Assembly: GCA_027482245.1 (NCBI GenBank)
Contig: JAIXWG010000049.1
Coordinates: 1 to 64,000 of the forward strand
Origin: Acetobacteraceae bacterium
GTDB taxonomy: Bacteria; Pseudomonadota; Alphaproteobacteria; Acetobacterales; Acetobacteraceae
Direction: 5' to 3'
DNA: 64,000 bases
This document shows positions 25,542 through 34,167 of the stretch, in pieces. Position 1 is the first letter of the stretch. Each line of letters begins with the position of its first letter. A program made the translations under genes and the position numbers. A model generated the notes under the pieces. That model saw nothing but the letters and a program-made list of their open reading frames with translations, did not search any database and had not been told where the DNA came from.

Positions 25542-26518
25542 GCGGCATCTCCCGCCAGGCGGAGGCGCATGGCCTCGGCCTCCTGCACCAGGCGCGCCAC
25601 CAGTTCCTCCGCGCCGGGAATGTCGTCGATCAGGCCGGCGGATTGCCCGGCCTCGGTCTTGCCGTTCGCGACATCGCCGTCCAGCGCGGCATCCTTCAGC
25701 GTGCGCGCCTTGAACATCTCGTCCAGCGCCTCCTTCGTCGCGCCCGCGCGCTCCGCCGCTTCCATCGCGCGGGCGAAGTCGTTGCGGAGCTGGCGGATGG
25801 GCAGGCCCTGCCTGCCGACCAGCGCCGTGTCGGCGATGCCGGCCGCCAGCACGGCCTGCTTGTAGGCGTCGTGCACCGTCGCCTCCCGCGTCATCAGGAA
25901 GCGCGTGCCGAGCTGCGCGCCCTCCGCCCCCAGCGCGAAGGCGGCGCAGATGCCGGCGCCATCCGCGATGCCGCCGGCGGCCACCACGGGGATGGTCACG
26001 GCCTTCACGACGGCGCGGACCAGCACGAGGGTCGAGACCTCATGCGGCGGCGGGTGGCCGCCGGCCTCGCCGCCCACGACGATCAGCGCATCGACGCCAG
26101 CGGCCTCCGCCTTCACCGCATGCTCCGGCGCCGCCACCACATGCAGCCAGCGCGCGCCGAGGCGCTGGAACCGCTCCACATGGCCGCGCGGACCGCCCTG
26201 GCTGCCGATCATCACCGGCACGCGCTCCGCCGCCGCGATGTCGAGGAATTCGGCAGATCGCTTGTTGTAGAGCGGCACGTTGACGGCGAAGGGGGCGTCC
26301 GTGCCTGCGCGCACGGTGCGGATGGCGGCGACCAGGTCGTCCGGCCGCATCGGCCCCGCCGCGATAACGCCGAGCCCGCCCGCCCGGCTGACGGCCAGCG
26401 CCAAGGCGGGGCTGGATGACGCCCAGCTCATGCCGCCCTGGATGATCGGGTGGCGGATGCCCAGCAGGCGCGGCAGGCGCGATCGGAATCCCATGCGGTC
26501 CATGCGGCGGTCCCCCAT
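25538..26518 (-). CDS. nitronate monooxygenase family FMN enzyme
   Basis: A TIM-barrel flavoprotein of up to 326 residues, of the 2-nitropropane dioxygenase/nitronate monooxygenase family. Visible signatures are HPIIQGGMSWASS, GGEAGGH (active-site His and phosphate contact) and VVAAGGIADG. ATG 26518 (AAGGG upstream) is used; 26503 and 26494 are later options. Within CoA-type operons, members of this family may act as enoyl reductases or isomerases rather than on nitronates, so the activity here is open. It heads the four-gene unit and overlaps caiB by 4 bp. Confidence 0.85.
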   Translation of the reverse strand: MGDRRMDRMGFRSRLPRLLGIRHPIIQGGMSWASSSPALALAVSRAGGLGVIAAGPMRPDDLVAAIRTVRAGTDAPFAVNVPLYNKRSAEFLDIAAAERVPVMIGSQGGPRGHVERFQRLGARWLHVVAAPEHAVKAEAAGVDALIVVGGEAGGHPPPHEVSTLVLVRAVVKAVTIPVVAAGGIADGAGICAAFALGAEGAQLGTRFLMTREATVHDAYKQAVLAAGIADTALVGRQGLPIRQLRNDFARAMEAAERAGATKEALDEMFKARTLKDAALDGDVANGKTEAGQSAGLIDDIPGAEELVARLVQEAEAMRLRLAGDAA

Positions 26519-26581
26519 CCAGGCCCTTGCCGGTTTCGGCCAGATTGGTTGATGATGTCAACCACCAGGGAGGAACCGAGA

Positions 26582-27544
26582 ATGACGCGCCTGACCCGCC
26601 GTGCCCTCATGGCCGCCGCCGCAGCCCTCCCGATGCCGGTCCTCGCCCAGGCGCCCTGGCCCAGCCGCACCATCCGCTTCATCGTCCCCTTCGCCCCCGG
26701 CGGCCCGGTGGAGGTGCCGGCGCGCTTCCTGGCGGACCATCTCGGCCGGGCGCTGGGCCAGACCGTGCTGGTGGAGACGCGCCCCGGCGCGGGCGGGTCG
26801 ATCGGGGCGCGGGAGGTGGTGGCGGCGAATGATCCGCACACGCTGCTGGTCTCGACCTCCGGCGTCGCCATCGCGCCGGCGCTGATGCGCAACCCGGGCT
26901 ATGACCCGATCAACGATCTGGTGCCGATCACCGTCATCAGCGACGCGCCGATGGTCATCATGACGCGGCCGGACCACCCGATCCGCAACCTCGCGGACCT
27001 GGTGGCGCGGGCCAAGGCGCGGCCGGACGGCATCACCTACGGCACCTCCGGCGTCGGATCGACGACGCATATGGGCGGCGCGCTCTTCGCCACGCGGGCG
27101 GGGATCGAGCTGCTGCACGTGCCCTATCGCGGCGCGGCCCAGGCCACCACCGCGCTGCTGTCAGGCGACACGGACCTGGTGGTCGCGGGCACCATCGACG
27201 CGCTGCCGCACCTGCGGGACGGGCGGCTGCGCGGCCTCGGCATCACGAGCGGGGAGCGCAGCGCGGCGCTGCCGGAGGTGCCGAGCCTGTCGGAGGTCGC
27301 GCCGGGCTTCGACCTGGCCATCTGGTACGGCATGTTCGGCCCGCGCGGCACGCCGCCCGCCATCGTGCAGCGCCTGGCGGCGGAGATGGCGCCGCTCGCC
27401 CGCGGCAATGTCCTGGCGACGCGGATGGAGGAGAGCGGCGCCAAGCTGCTGCTGGATGGCCCGGCGCGGCTGGCGGAGCGCATGCGCGTCGAGGTCCCGC
27501 AGTGGCGGGAGGTCGCGACGCGCGCGCGGATCACCGCCGACTAG
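26582..27544 (+). CDS. Bug/TctC-type periplasmic binding protein (copy 1)
   Basis: A 320-residue tripartite-tricarboxylate-transporter-type binding protein. A twin-arginine-like signal (RRALMAAAAALPMPVLAQ) precedes the mature start APWPSRTIRFIVPFAPGG, whose PFAPGG loop binds a carboxylate. The start is ATG 26582, with GGAGGAA about 10 bases upstream. It is divergent from the CoA operon at 26518, so it may deliver the acid that operon degrades. Its 3' end overlaps the convergent hydrolase gene by 14 bp. No TctA or TctB membrane genes are in the window. Confidence 0.88.
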   Translation: MTRLTRRALMAAAAALPMPVLAQAPWPSRTIRFIVPFAPGGPVEVPARFLADHLGRALGQTVLVETRPGAGGSIGAREVVAANDPHTLLVSTSGVAIAPALMRNPGYDPINDLVPITVISDAPMVIMTRPDHPIRNLADLVARAKARPDGITYGTSGVGSTTHMGGALFATRAGIELLHVPYRGAAQATTALLSGDTDLVVAGTIDALPHLRDGRLRGLGITSGERSAALPEVPSLSEVAPGFDLAIWYGMFGPRGTPPAIVQRLAAEMAPLARGNVLATRMEESGAKLLLDGPARLAERMRVEVPQWREVATRARITAD

Positions 27545-28340
27545 CGAGGTCCAGCAGCGCTTCCGCGATCTCCGCGGGCCGTTCCAGCGGCGTCAGGTGC
27601 CGCGCGCCCTCGAGCGGATGCAGCGTGGCGCCGGGGATGCGGCGAACGATCTCCTCCGCCATGGCGGGCGGCGTCGCGCCGTCATCGGTGCCGACCATGA
27701 CCAGCGTCGGCACGCGGATGGCCGTGATGGCCTCCCGCAGATCCGTCGTGCCCAGCATGCGGCAGGCGGCGGCGTAGGAGGCGACGTCGTTCGCCAGGAA
27801 CACCGCATCGGCGGCGGCCTCGACCTCCGGGTGCGCCGCGCGGAAGGCGGGGCTCAGCCAGCGGGCGTGCTGGAAGGGCAGCAGCGCGGCCATGCCGCCG
27901 GCCTCCGCCTTCGCGGCGCGGTCGTCCCAGGCGCGGGGGGCGTCCGGGCCGTACCAGGCGGTGGTGTCGATCGGGACGAGGGCCGTGCAGCGCGCGGGAT
28001 GCGCGGCGGCGAAGGCCAGCGCGATGGTGCCACCCATGGAACAGCCGCAGACCAGCGCGCGGTCCCAGCCGGCATGGTCCATCGCCGCCGCCAGGTCATT
28101 CGCCATGCGGGAGACGGGCACCGGCCCCGCATCGCGGCCGGAGGCGCCATGCCCGCGGCAATCCAGGGCCAGCAGCTCCGCCCGCCCATCAATCGCGGCG
28201 GCGACGCCGTTCCAGAAGCGGTGGTCCAGCGCGAGCGAATGCAGCAGCGCGATGCGCGGCGCCCCGGGCGCGGGGGCGATGGCGTAGGCGAGGCTCAGGC
28301 CATCGGCCGCGGTGGCGTGGCGCGTCTCGGACAGGGCCAT
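27531..28340 (-). CDS. alpha/beta hydrolase
   Basis: A 269-residue alpha/beta-hydrolase, an esterase or lactonase-like enzyme. The nucleophile elbow is G-C-S-M-G (CGCSMGG), the acid is probably the Asp pair in VGTDDGATPP and the catalytic His is in ARHLTPLE. An oxyanion region HSLALDHRFW and a DCRGHGAS turn resemble 3-oxoadipate enol-lactonase relatives. The start overlaps the stop of the upstream Bug gene (TGATG; a GTG one codon earlier is also possible), so the two are co-translated and probably handle the same compound. Confidence 0.85.
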   Translation of the reverse strand: MALSETRHATAADGLSLAYAIAPAPGAPRIALLHSLALDHRFWNGVAAAIDGRAELLALDCRGHGASGRDAGPVPVSRMANDLAAAMDHAGWDRALVCGCSMGGTIALAFAAAHPARCTALVPIDTTAWYGPDAPRAWDDRAAKAEAGGMAALLPFQHARWLSPAFRAAHPEVEAAADAVFLANDVASYAAACRMLGTTDLREAITAIRVPTLVMVGTDDGATPPAMAEEIVRRIPGATLHPLEGARHLTPLERPAEIAEALLDLASRR

Positions 28341-29296
28341 CACTCCACCTTCGCGCCGGACAGGGCGACGAGGTCGGCCCAGCGCGGGGCCTCCCGCGCC
28401 AGGAAGTCGCCGAAGGGCGCGGGGCCGGCGGCATCGGGCTCGAACCCCTGGGCGCGCAGCGCGGCCACCGTCGCGGGCTCGGCCAGCACGGTCGCGACCA
28501 CGGCGGCGATGCGTTCGCGGATGGCGGGATCGGTGCGGGACGGCGCCAGCACGCCGTACCAGGTATCGACGGCCACGCCCGGCACCGCATCGGCCATGGG
28601 CGGCACGGCAGGCAGGGCCTGGAAGCGCGTGGCGGAGGAAACGCCGAGCCCCACCACCTTGCCATCCCCGAGGAAGGGCAGGCAGGCCGGGATGCCGGTG
28701 CAGACCGTGTCCACCTGCCCGGCCAGAAGGTCCGTGATGGCAGGCGCGCCGCCGCGATAGGGCACATGGACCAGCCTGGCGCCGCTGCGGGACCGCAGCA
28801 GCTCCGCCGCCAGATGCCCCGGCGTGCCGACGCCCGCGGTCGCATAGGTGACGTCGCGGCGGCGCCCGGCTTCCAGCAGTGCGGGCAGCGTATCCAGCCC
28901 CCGCCCCGCGGCGGCGATCAGCACCTGCGGGCTCTGCGCGATGCGGGAGACGGGGGCGAAGTCACGCAGCGCCTCCCACGGCCGGGTCGGGAAGAGCGCC
29001 TGGTTGATCAGCAGCCCGTCGCCCCAGAGCAGCAGCGTGTGCCCATCCGGCGCCGCCTTGGCGACGACATCGGCGCCGAGATTGCCGCCGACGCCGGGCC
29101 GGTTGTCGATGACGACCGCCTGGCCGAAGGCCTCCGCCAGGGGGCGGGAGAGCAGGCGCGCGACGATGTCGTAGCTGCCGCCGGGCGGGAACGGGACGAC
29201 CAGGCGCAGCGGCCGGTCCGGGAAGCGCGGCTGCGCCCGCGCGAGGCGCGGCAGGGCAAGCAGGGCGATCCCCGCGGCAAGGGTCCGGCGACGCAT
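28340..29296 (-). CDS. Bug/TctC-type periplasmic binding protein (copy 2)
   Basis: A 318-residue solute-binding protein with a signal peptide (MRRRTLAAGIALLALPRLARAQ) and the carboxylate loop VPFPPGGSYD. The ATG at 29296 is preceded by GGAGG. It is coupled to the downstream hydrolase gene and divergent from a GntR/UTRA regulator 63 bp away, which likely controls it. A short palindrome, CTTTAAAG (29312-29319), lies in that gap. Confidence 0.88.
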   Translation of the reverse strand: MRRRTLAAGIALLALPRLARAQPRFPDRPLRLVVPFPPGGSYDIVARLLSRPLAEAFGQAVVIDNRPGVGGNLGADVVAKAAPDGHTLLLWGDGLLINQALFPTRPWEALRDFAPVSRIAQSPQVLIAAAGRGLDTLPALLEAGRRRDVTYATAGVGTPGHLAAELLRSRSGARLVHVPYRGGAPAITDLLAGQVDTVCTGIPACLPFLGDGKVVGLGVSSATRFQALPAVPPMADAVPGVAVDTWYGVLAPSRTDPAIRERIAAVVATVLAEPATVAALRAQGFEPDAAGPAPFGDFLAREAPRWADLVALSGAKVE

Positions 29297-29359
29297 GGTA
29301 ATCCTCCACTTCTTTAAAGGACCATTGCACCGAAGGCGGGTGGCGTGCAAGCTCCGCCC
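29297..29359. promoter_or_regulatory. divergent promoter region with CTTTAAAG palindrome
   Basis: This 63-bp gap between the Bug gene (minus) and the GntR regulator (plus) contains the only AT-rich stretch nearby, centred on the perfect 8-bp palindrome CTTTAAAG at 29312-29319. It is a candidate operator for the adjacent regulator, though short. Confidence 0.4.
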
Positions 29360-30112
29360 ATGTCGAACTCGGCCCCCCGTGCCCTACCCGCCGCCGATGC
29401 GCGCCTGCCGCTGCATGCGCGGCTGCGGGATGCGCTGGCGGCGCGCATCGCGGCGCAGGAATGGCCGGCCGATGGGCGCATCCCGTCGGAGACGCAGCTG
29501 GCCGCGGAATACGGGGTGGCACCCAACACGCTGCGCCGGGCGCTGGAGCAACTGGTGCATGAGCGGCTGCTGGAACGCCGCCAGGGCCGCGGCACCTTCG
29601 TTCGTCGCCCGGCCTTCCAGGCGCCGCTGTTCCGCTTCTTCCACTTCCAGGACCAGCAGGGCGGCGGCGTGGTCATCCCGGAAAGCCGCATCATCGGCCG
29701 CGCCGTGACCACCCTGCCCGACGCCGCCGCCACCGCGCTGCGCCTGCCGCCGGGCCATGCGGCGCTGCGGCTGGACCGGCTGCGGTACTGGGCCGGCGCG
29801 CCGGTGGTGATGGAGGAGATCCACCTGCCCCTGCCCCGCTTCGCGGCTCTCCGCGACCGCGCGCTGTCGGATTTCGAGACGCTGCTCTACCCCCTCTACG
29901 AGCGCGAATTCGGCCTGGTGGTCGGCGGCGTGGAGGATGAGTTGCGCGTCGGCCTGGCCGATGCCCGCCGCGCCGAGCTGCTGGCGGTGGCGGAGGGCAG
30001 CGCGGTCGCGATCATCGACCGCCTCAGCCTGGCGGTGGATGGCTCGCCCATCGAATGGCGCCGCGCCTGGGGGCATGGCGACCGCTTCGCCTATCGCGTC
30101 AGCCTGCGCTGA
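29360..30112 (+). CDS. GntR-family regulator, HutC/UTRA subfamily
   Basis: A 250-residue regulator. The N-terminal winged helix (residues about 25-85) shows the typical PSETQLAAEYGVAPNTLRRAL helix-turn-helix and the RRQGRGTFV wing. A UTRA ligand domain follows (about 100-245; LRYWAGAPVVMEE, WGHGDRFAYRV). It is divergent from the Bug/hydrolase unit and directly upstream of an amidohydrolase gene, so it probably regulates both. A GTG at 29345 is an alternative start. Confidence 0.88.
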   Translation: MSNSAPRALPAADARLPLHARLRDALAARIAAQEWPADGRIPSETQLAAEYGVAPNTLRRALEQLVHERLLERRQGRGTFVRRPAFQAPLFRFFHFQDQQGGGVVIPESRIIGRAVTTLPDAAATALRLPPGHAALRLDRLRYWAGAPVVMEEIHLPLPRFAALRDRALSDFETLLYPLYEREFGLVVGGVEDELRVGLADARRAELLAVAEGSAVAIIDRLSLAVDGSPIEWRRAWGHGDRFAYRVSLR

Positions 30113-30138
30113 CGCCATCACCGGAGGAAACAACGACC

Positions 30139-30960
30139 ATGACCCTCAGCCGACGCGGCCTGCTGGCGATGGGGGCGGCACTGGTCGCCGCACCCGCTGC
30201 GGCGCAGGCGCCCGAACCCATCTTCGACAGCCACCTGCACATCATCGACCCCGCCTACCCGCTGGTGGAGAACCAGGGCTACATGCCGCCACCCTTCGCG
30301 CTGCCGGCCTACCTGGCGGCGGCGCGGCCGCTGGGCGTGCAGGGCGGCGCGGTGGTCTCGGGCAGCTTCCACGGGTTCGACCAGACCTACCTGCTGGCGG
30401 CCTTGCAGGCGCTGGGCGCGGGCTGGGTCGGCGTGACCCAGGTGCCGGCGGACATCCCGGATGCGGAGATCGCGTCCCTGTCCCGCGCCGGCGTGCGGGC
30501 GCTGCGCTTCAACATGTTCAGGGGCCGCATCGACAGCGTCGACGAATTGGTGGCGCTGGCCAGCCGCGCCCATGCGGTGGGCGGCTGGCATCCTGAGATC
30601 TATGCGGATGCCGCGGCGCTCGCCCCGCATGTCGCGAAGCTGCAGCGCCTGCCGGCGCCGCTGATGATCGACCACCTCGGCATGACGGAGACCGGGCTGC
30701 CGGTGGTGCTGGACCTCGTCGCCGCCGGCGCGCGGGTGAAGGCGACGGGCTTCGGCCGCGTGACGATGGATGTGCCGAAGGCGCTGGAGGCGATCGCGGC
30801 AAAGAGCCCGGATGCGCTGGTCTTCGGCACGGACATGCCCTCCACCCGCGCGCGCCGGCCCTTCGAGACCGGCGACATCGACCTGGTGAAGCGGGTGCTG
30901 GGGCCGGAGCTGGCGCGGAAGGCGCTGTGGGAGAATGCCCGCCGCGCCTACCGCATCTGA
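30139..30960 (+). CDS. exported amidohydrolase-2 family metal-dependent hydrolase
   Basis: A 273-residue TIM-barrel hydrolase (amidohydrolase_2) with a likely Tat signal (LSRRGLLAMGAALVAAPAAAQ), so it is probably periplasmic. The metal motif HLHI, seen as FDSHLHIID at the mature N-terminus, the IDHLGM His and the Asp of FGTDMPS are present. Relatives are lactonases and decarboxylases of aromatic-ring breakdown. GGAGGAA precedes the start. It follows the GntR gene by 26 bp. Substrate unknown. Confidence 0.8.
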   Translation: MTLSRRGLLAMGAALVAAPAAAQAPEPIFDSHLHIIDPAYPLVENQGYMPPPFALPAYLAAARPLGVQGGAVVSGSFHGFDQTYLLAALQALGAGWVGVTQVPADIPDAEIASLSRAGVRALRFNMFRGRIDSVDELVALASRAHAVGGWHPEIYADAAALAPHVAKLQRLPAPLMIDHLGMTETGLPVVLDLVAAGARVKATGFGRVTMDVPKALEAIAAKSPDALVFGTDMPSTRARRPFETGDIDLVKRVLGPELARKALWENARRAYRI

Positions 30961-30963
30961 CCC

Positions 30964-31587
30964 CTAGTGATGTTCCCAATCGTCCAGTGAATCGGTGTTG
31001 GGCGGCGAGGTGCCGAGGATGTCCCCGGCCGTCGTCACGCCCAGCCCGTTCAGCAGGCGGTTGGAGTAGTTGAAATAGGCGCAGACCTGGTTGGCCTCCA
31101 GGATCTCCCCGTCATTGGCGCCGGCCTCGCGCAGCGCGTTAATGTCGGCCTCGACCATGCCCTGGGGGTCGAGCGTGAGCTTGCGGACATAGCGCAGCAG
31201 GGCGAGTTCCTTGCCGTCGAAGACGCGTTCGGGCTGCGCGGCGGCGAAGGCCTTGTAGATGGAGCCGGCGCGGGCCTCGTCCTTCAGCAGGCGCGACAGG
31301 CCGGCGAAGTGGTGCGCGACCGAATAGTCGCAGCGGTTCGATAGCGACGTGTAGACCGCGAGGCATTCCAGGAACCAGACCGGCATGGAATTGCCGGTGT
31401 GGTGCAGCACGGATTTGTAGAGCGCGCTGTGCCCTTCCATCGTGTGCGGCCGCAGGCTGTGGGCGCGCATCACGTTGTCGATCTTGCCGCCGGGGCCCTT
31501 CACGCGGTCATAGAGCGTGCGCAGGTAGCCCTCGCTTTCGTCGTAGGGCACCAGGCGGATCCAGGCGGGGTTCGCTTCGTCGGTCAT
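30964..31587 (-). CDS. AhpD-like/carboxymuconolactone decarboxylase-fold protein
   Basis: A 207-residue all-helical protein of the AhpD/CMD superfamily. The family CxxCxxxH motif appears as C-D-Y-S-V-A-H-H (Cys86, Ser89, His92/93), so the second cysteine is replaced by Ser; classical disulfide peroxidase cycling is therefore doubtful. It is the last gene of a seven-gene minus-strand unit and overlaps the upstream permease stop by 4 bp. It may act as an antioxidant or as a decarboxylase or hydrolase on the pathway's product. Confidence 0.72.
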   Translation of the reverse strand: MTDEANPAWIRLVPYDESEGYLRTLYDRVKGPGGKIDNVMRAHSLRPHTMEGHSALYKSVLHHTGNSMPVWFLECLAVYTSLSNRCDYSVAHHFAGLSRLLKDEARAGSIYKAFAAAQPERVFDGKELALLRYVRKLTLDPQGMVEADINALREAGANDGEILEANQVCAYFNYSNRLLNGLGVTTAGDILGTSPPNTDSLDDWEHH

Positions 31588-32486
31588 GAGTTCCTCTGAC
31601 GAAAACGCCGTTCCAGCCGCGCGGCGGCGGCGGAGAGCACGGCGCAGATGATGAAGTAGAAGAGCGCCACGATGATCCAGGTCTCGAAGACCCGGTTGGT
31701 GGTGGCGGCGACCTCGGCGCCCAGGAAGGACAGGTCCTGGATGGAGACGAGGGAGATGATGGAGCTGTCCTTCACCAGGCTGATCCCCTGCCCCGCCAGC
31801 GGCGGCACCACGCGCGCCACCGCCTGCGGCAGGATCACCAGGCGGAAGAGCTTCAGGCGCGAAAGCCCCAGCGCCTGCCCGGCCTCCCACTGCCCGCGCG
31901 GCAGGGACTGGATGCCGGCGCGGACGATCTCCGCGACATAGGCGCCCTCGAACAGGCCGAGGCAGAGGATGGCGGCGATGACGCCGGCCGCCTGCTGCGG
32001 CGGGCCGAAGAGCCAGGCGATGAGGCGGAGCGTGTCGGCATCCTGGCGCCTGATCCAGTCCTCGATGCCGAGTGCCGGGACGATCTGCGCGGTGACGAAG
32101 AAGTAGAAGACGAAGATGAAGACCAGCGGCGGGATGTTGCGGATGGTCTCGACATAGGCGCCGGCGATGAGGCGCGGCAGCAGGGCGGTGGCGCTGCGCG
32201 CGATGCCCATGAGCGTGCCGACCACGGCGGCGACGATGGCGGCCCAGAAGGAGACGCGGAGCGTCGTCATCACGCCCTGCAGCAGCAGGTTCGCGACCCA
32301 GGCGCCGGTCGCGTCCTGCCGTGCGACGAAGCCCAGCACCGGCCCGAAGTTCCAGCGATAATCCAGCGCCGCGCCGGCACGCCAGGCGAGGAAGCCCAGC
32401 GCGCCGACCACGACAGCCAGCAGAGCCGCGTCCAGCAGGCCGAAGCGCGGGGTGCCCCGCGCATAGGGTCCTCCTGGACGGTGCAT
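31584..32486 (-). CDS. amino-acid-type ABC transporter permease (AapQ-like)
   Basis: A 300-residue inner-membrane permease of the long PAAT subtype, with an extra N-terminal periplasmic stretch (DYRWNFGPVLGF) as in AapQ-type proteins. The coupling loop EAGQALGLSRLKLFRLVILPQA is intact. The ATG at 32486 overlaps the binding-protein stop (TGATG). It works with the binding protein at 32486 and the second permease at 33355. No ATPase gene accompanies them. Confidence 0.87.
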   Translation of the reverse strand: MHRPGGPYARGTPRFGLLDAALLAVVVGALGFLAWRAGAALDYRWNFGPVLGFVARQDATGAWVANLLLQGVMTTLRVSFWAAIVAAVVGTLMGIARSATALLPRLIAGAYVETIRNIPPLVFIFVFYFFVTAQIVPALGIEDWIRRQDADTLRLIAWLFGPPQQAAGVIAAILCLGLFEGAYVAEIVRAGIQSLPRGQWEAGQALGLSRLKLFRLVILPQAVARVVPPLAGQGISLVKDSSIISLVSIQDLSFLGAEVAATTNRVFETWIIVALFYFIICAVLSAAAARLERRFRQRNS

Positions 32487-33331
32487 CAGCCCGGAACCTG
32501 GTCCCGCCATTCGCGGTTCTGGAACCAGTAGGCCTGGCGTTCCTCAAGGAAGCCGTCCAGCTGCCGCGATGCGATCCAGTTGTTGAGGAAGTTCAGCGCA
32601 TCCGGGTCGCCCTTGCGCACCGCCATGCTGTCGATCTGGCGGGCGAGCGGCTGCGGGAAGGGGCTGAACAGCGCGGCCTCATTCTCCAGCACCGCGAAGC
32701 GCGGGCGGGGCATGGAGCCGACCATGCCATGGGCGCGGCCGTTGACCACTTCCAGGATCGACTGCGCGTCGTCGTCGAACTGCCGGAAGGTGGCGCGGGG
32801 AAAGAGGCGCTGCGCGGCGGCGAGCGCGGAGGTGCCGCGGCGGCCGCTGATCGTGATGTTGGGGCGGTTCCAGGCCTCCATCGTCGTCATGCCCTCCGCC
32901 AGGCGGCGGCTGGCGGCGAGATCGACGCCGGAGGCGGAGTAGGAACTGGTGAAGTTGGCGGAGAGGTTGCGCGCCGCCGTCACCGTCATGCCGCCGATGA
33001 TCATGTCGAAGCGCCCGGCCAGCAGCGCGGGGACGATGCCGTCCCAGGCGGTGGGGACGAATTCCGGCCGCACGCCCATGTCCTGCGCGAGACGCGTGGC
33101 GACGTCGATCTCGTAGCCGATGAGGTCGCCCGCGCGGTTGCGGAAGGCCCAGGGCACGAAGGTGGACATGCCGACGCGCAGCGTGTTGCGGCGCTTGATC
33201 TCCTCGATCACCGAGGTCGCGGCCAGCGCGGCGCGCGCATCCGTCGTCTGCGCCTGCGCGGTGCCGGTGATGGACACGGCGGCGCCGGCGGCGGCGGCGG
33301 GTGCCAGGAAGCGTCTCGTGATCCAGCCCAT
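32486..33331 (-). CDS. amino-acid-type ABC transporter substrate-binding protein
   Basis: A 281-residue periplasmic binding protein with a signal peptide (MGWITRRFLAPAAAAGAAVS..., cleavage near TAQA-QT). The mature part has the family motif LRVGMSTFVPWAFRNRAGDLIGYEIDVA, including the Gly-Tyr-Glu-Asp segment that contacts the amino-group end of ligands. GGAGA lies upstream of ATG 33331. It lies between its two permease genes, an arrangement that suggests heterodimeric membrane subunits. Confidence 0.88.
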   Translation of the reverse strand: MGWITRRFLAPAAAAGAAVSITGTAQAQTTDARAALAATSVIEEIKRRNTLRVGMSTFVPWAFRNRAGDLIGYEIDVATRLAQDMGVRPEFVPTAWDGIVPALLAGRFDMIIGGMTVTAARNLSANFTSSYSASGVDLAASRRLAEGMTTMEAWNRPNITISGRRGTSALAAAQRLFPRATFRQFDDDAQSILEVVNGRAHGMVGSMPRPRFAVLENEAALFSPFPQPLARQIDSMAVRKGDPDALNFLNNWIASRQLDGFLEERQAYWFQNREWRDQVPG

Positions 33332-33354
33332 GGTCGTCTCTCCGTGTTGGTGGT

Positions 33355-34167
33355 TCAGGCGATGCCGCCGCGCAGCCGGCGTTCCAGCCCCTGCACGGCG
33401 AGGGATAGCGTGACCGTGACGCATAGATAGAGCGCGGCGACGGTCAGCCAGATCTCGAAGGTCATGAAGGTGTCGCTGATGACGTTGCGGCCTTCATTGG
33501 TCAGGTCGAAGATGGCGATGACGCTGACGATGGCGGAATGCTTGATCAGCGACACGCCAAGACCGGCGAGCGGCGGCAGGATGACGCGGAGCGCCTGCGG
33601 CAGCACGATGAGGCGATAGGCCTGGGCGCGCGACAGGCCGAGCGTCCACGCCGCCTCCCACTGCCCGAGCCGCACCGCCTGGATGCCACTGCGGAAGATC
33701 TCGGCGGCGAAGGCGCCCTCGAAGATCGCCAGCGCCAGCACGCCGGCCCAGAAGCGGTCCATCCCCAGGATCGGCGCCAGGATGAAATAGACGATGTAGA
33801 GTTGCACGAGCAGCGGCGTGTTGCGGATGGCCTCGACATAGGCAGCCACGACCCAGCGTCCGGCGACGGAGCCCGACAGCCGCAGGATGGCGGCGCCGAG
33901 GCCGATGAGGATGGTGAGCAGCAGCGCGATGGCGCTGATCTCCAGCGTCACGGCCAGGCCCTTCAGCAGGGGGCCCGGGAAGAACTCGCCTTCGAAGAGC
34001 TGGAACAGGTACCGCGGCACGCGGTGCCATTGCCAGTTGTAGCCCATCCCCGCGGCGCCGGAGACGACCAGCCAGACCAGCGCGCCCGCGAAGAGGGCGA
34101 ATTGCAGGATGTCGGCCAGGGCGCGGCGGCGGCCCTGCCATCGCGCGGCGGCGGGGGGCGGCCTCAC
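33355..34167 (-). CDS. amino-acid-type ABC transporter permease (AapM-like)
   Basis: A 270-residue inner-membrane permease, partner of the one at 31584. An N-terminal helix (FALFAGALVWLVVSG) and periplasmic MGYNWQWHRVP segment precede the usual core. The coupling loop EAAWTLGLSRAQAYRLIVLPQA is clear. Its ATG overlaps the stop of the HD-protein gene (34164-34167), physically tying the transporter to the oxygenase genes. Confidence 0.87.
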   Translation of the reverse strand: MRPPPAAARWQGRRRALADILQFALFAGALVWLVVSGAAGMGYNWQWHRVPRYLFQLFEGEFFPGPLLKGLAVTLEISAIALLLTILIGLGAAILRLSGSVAGRWVVAAYVEAIRNTPLLVQLYIVYFILAPILGMDRFWAGVLALAIFEGAFAAEIFRSGIQAVRLGQWEAAWTLGLSRAQAYRLIVLPQALRVILPPLAGLGVSLIKHSAIVSVIAIFDLTNEGRNVISDTFMTFEIWLTVAALYLCVTVTLSLAVQGLERRLRGGIA

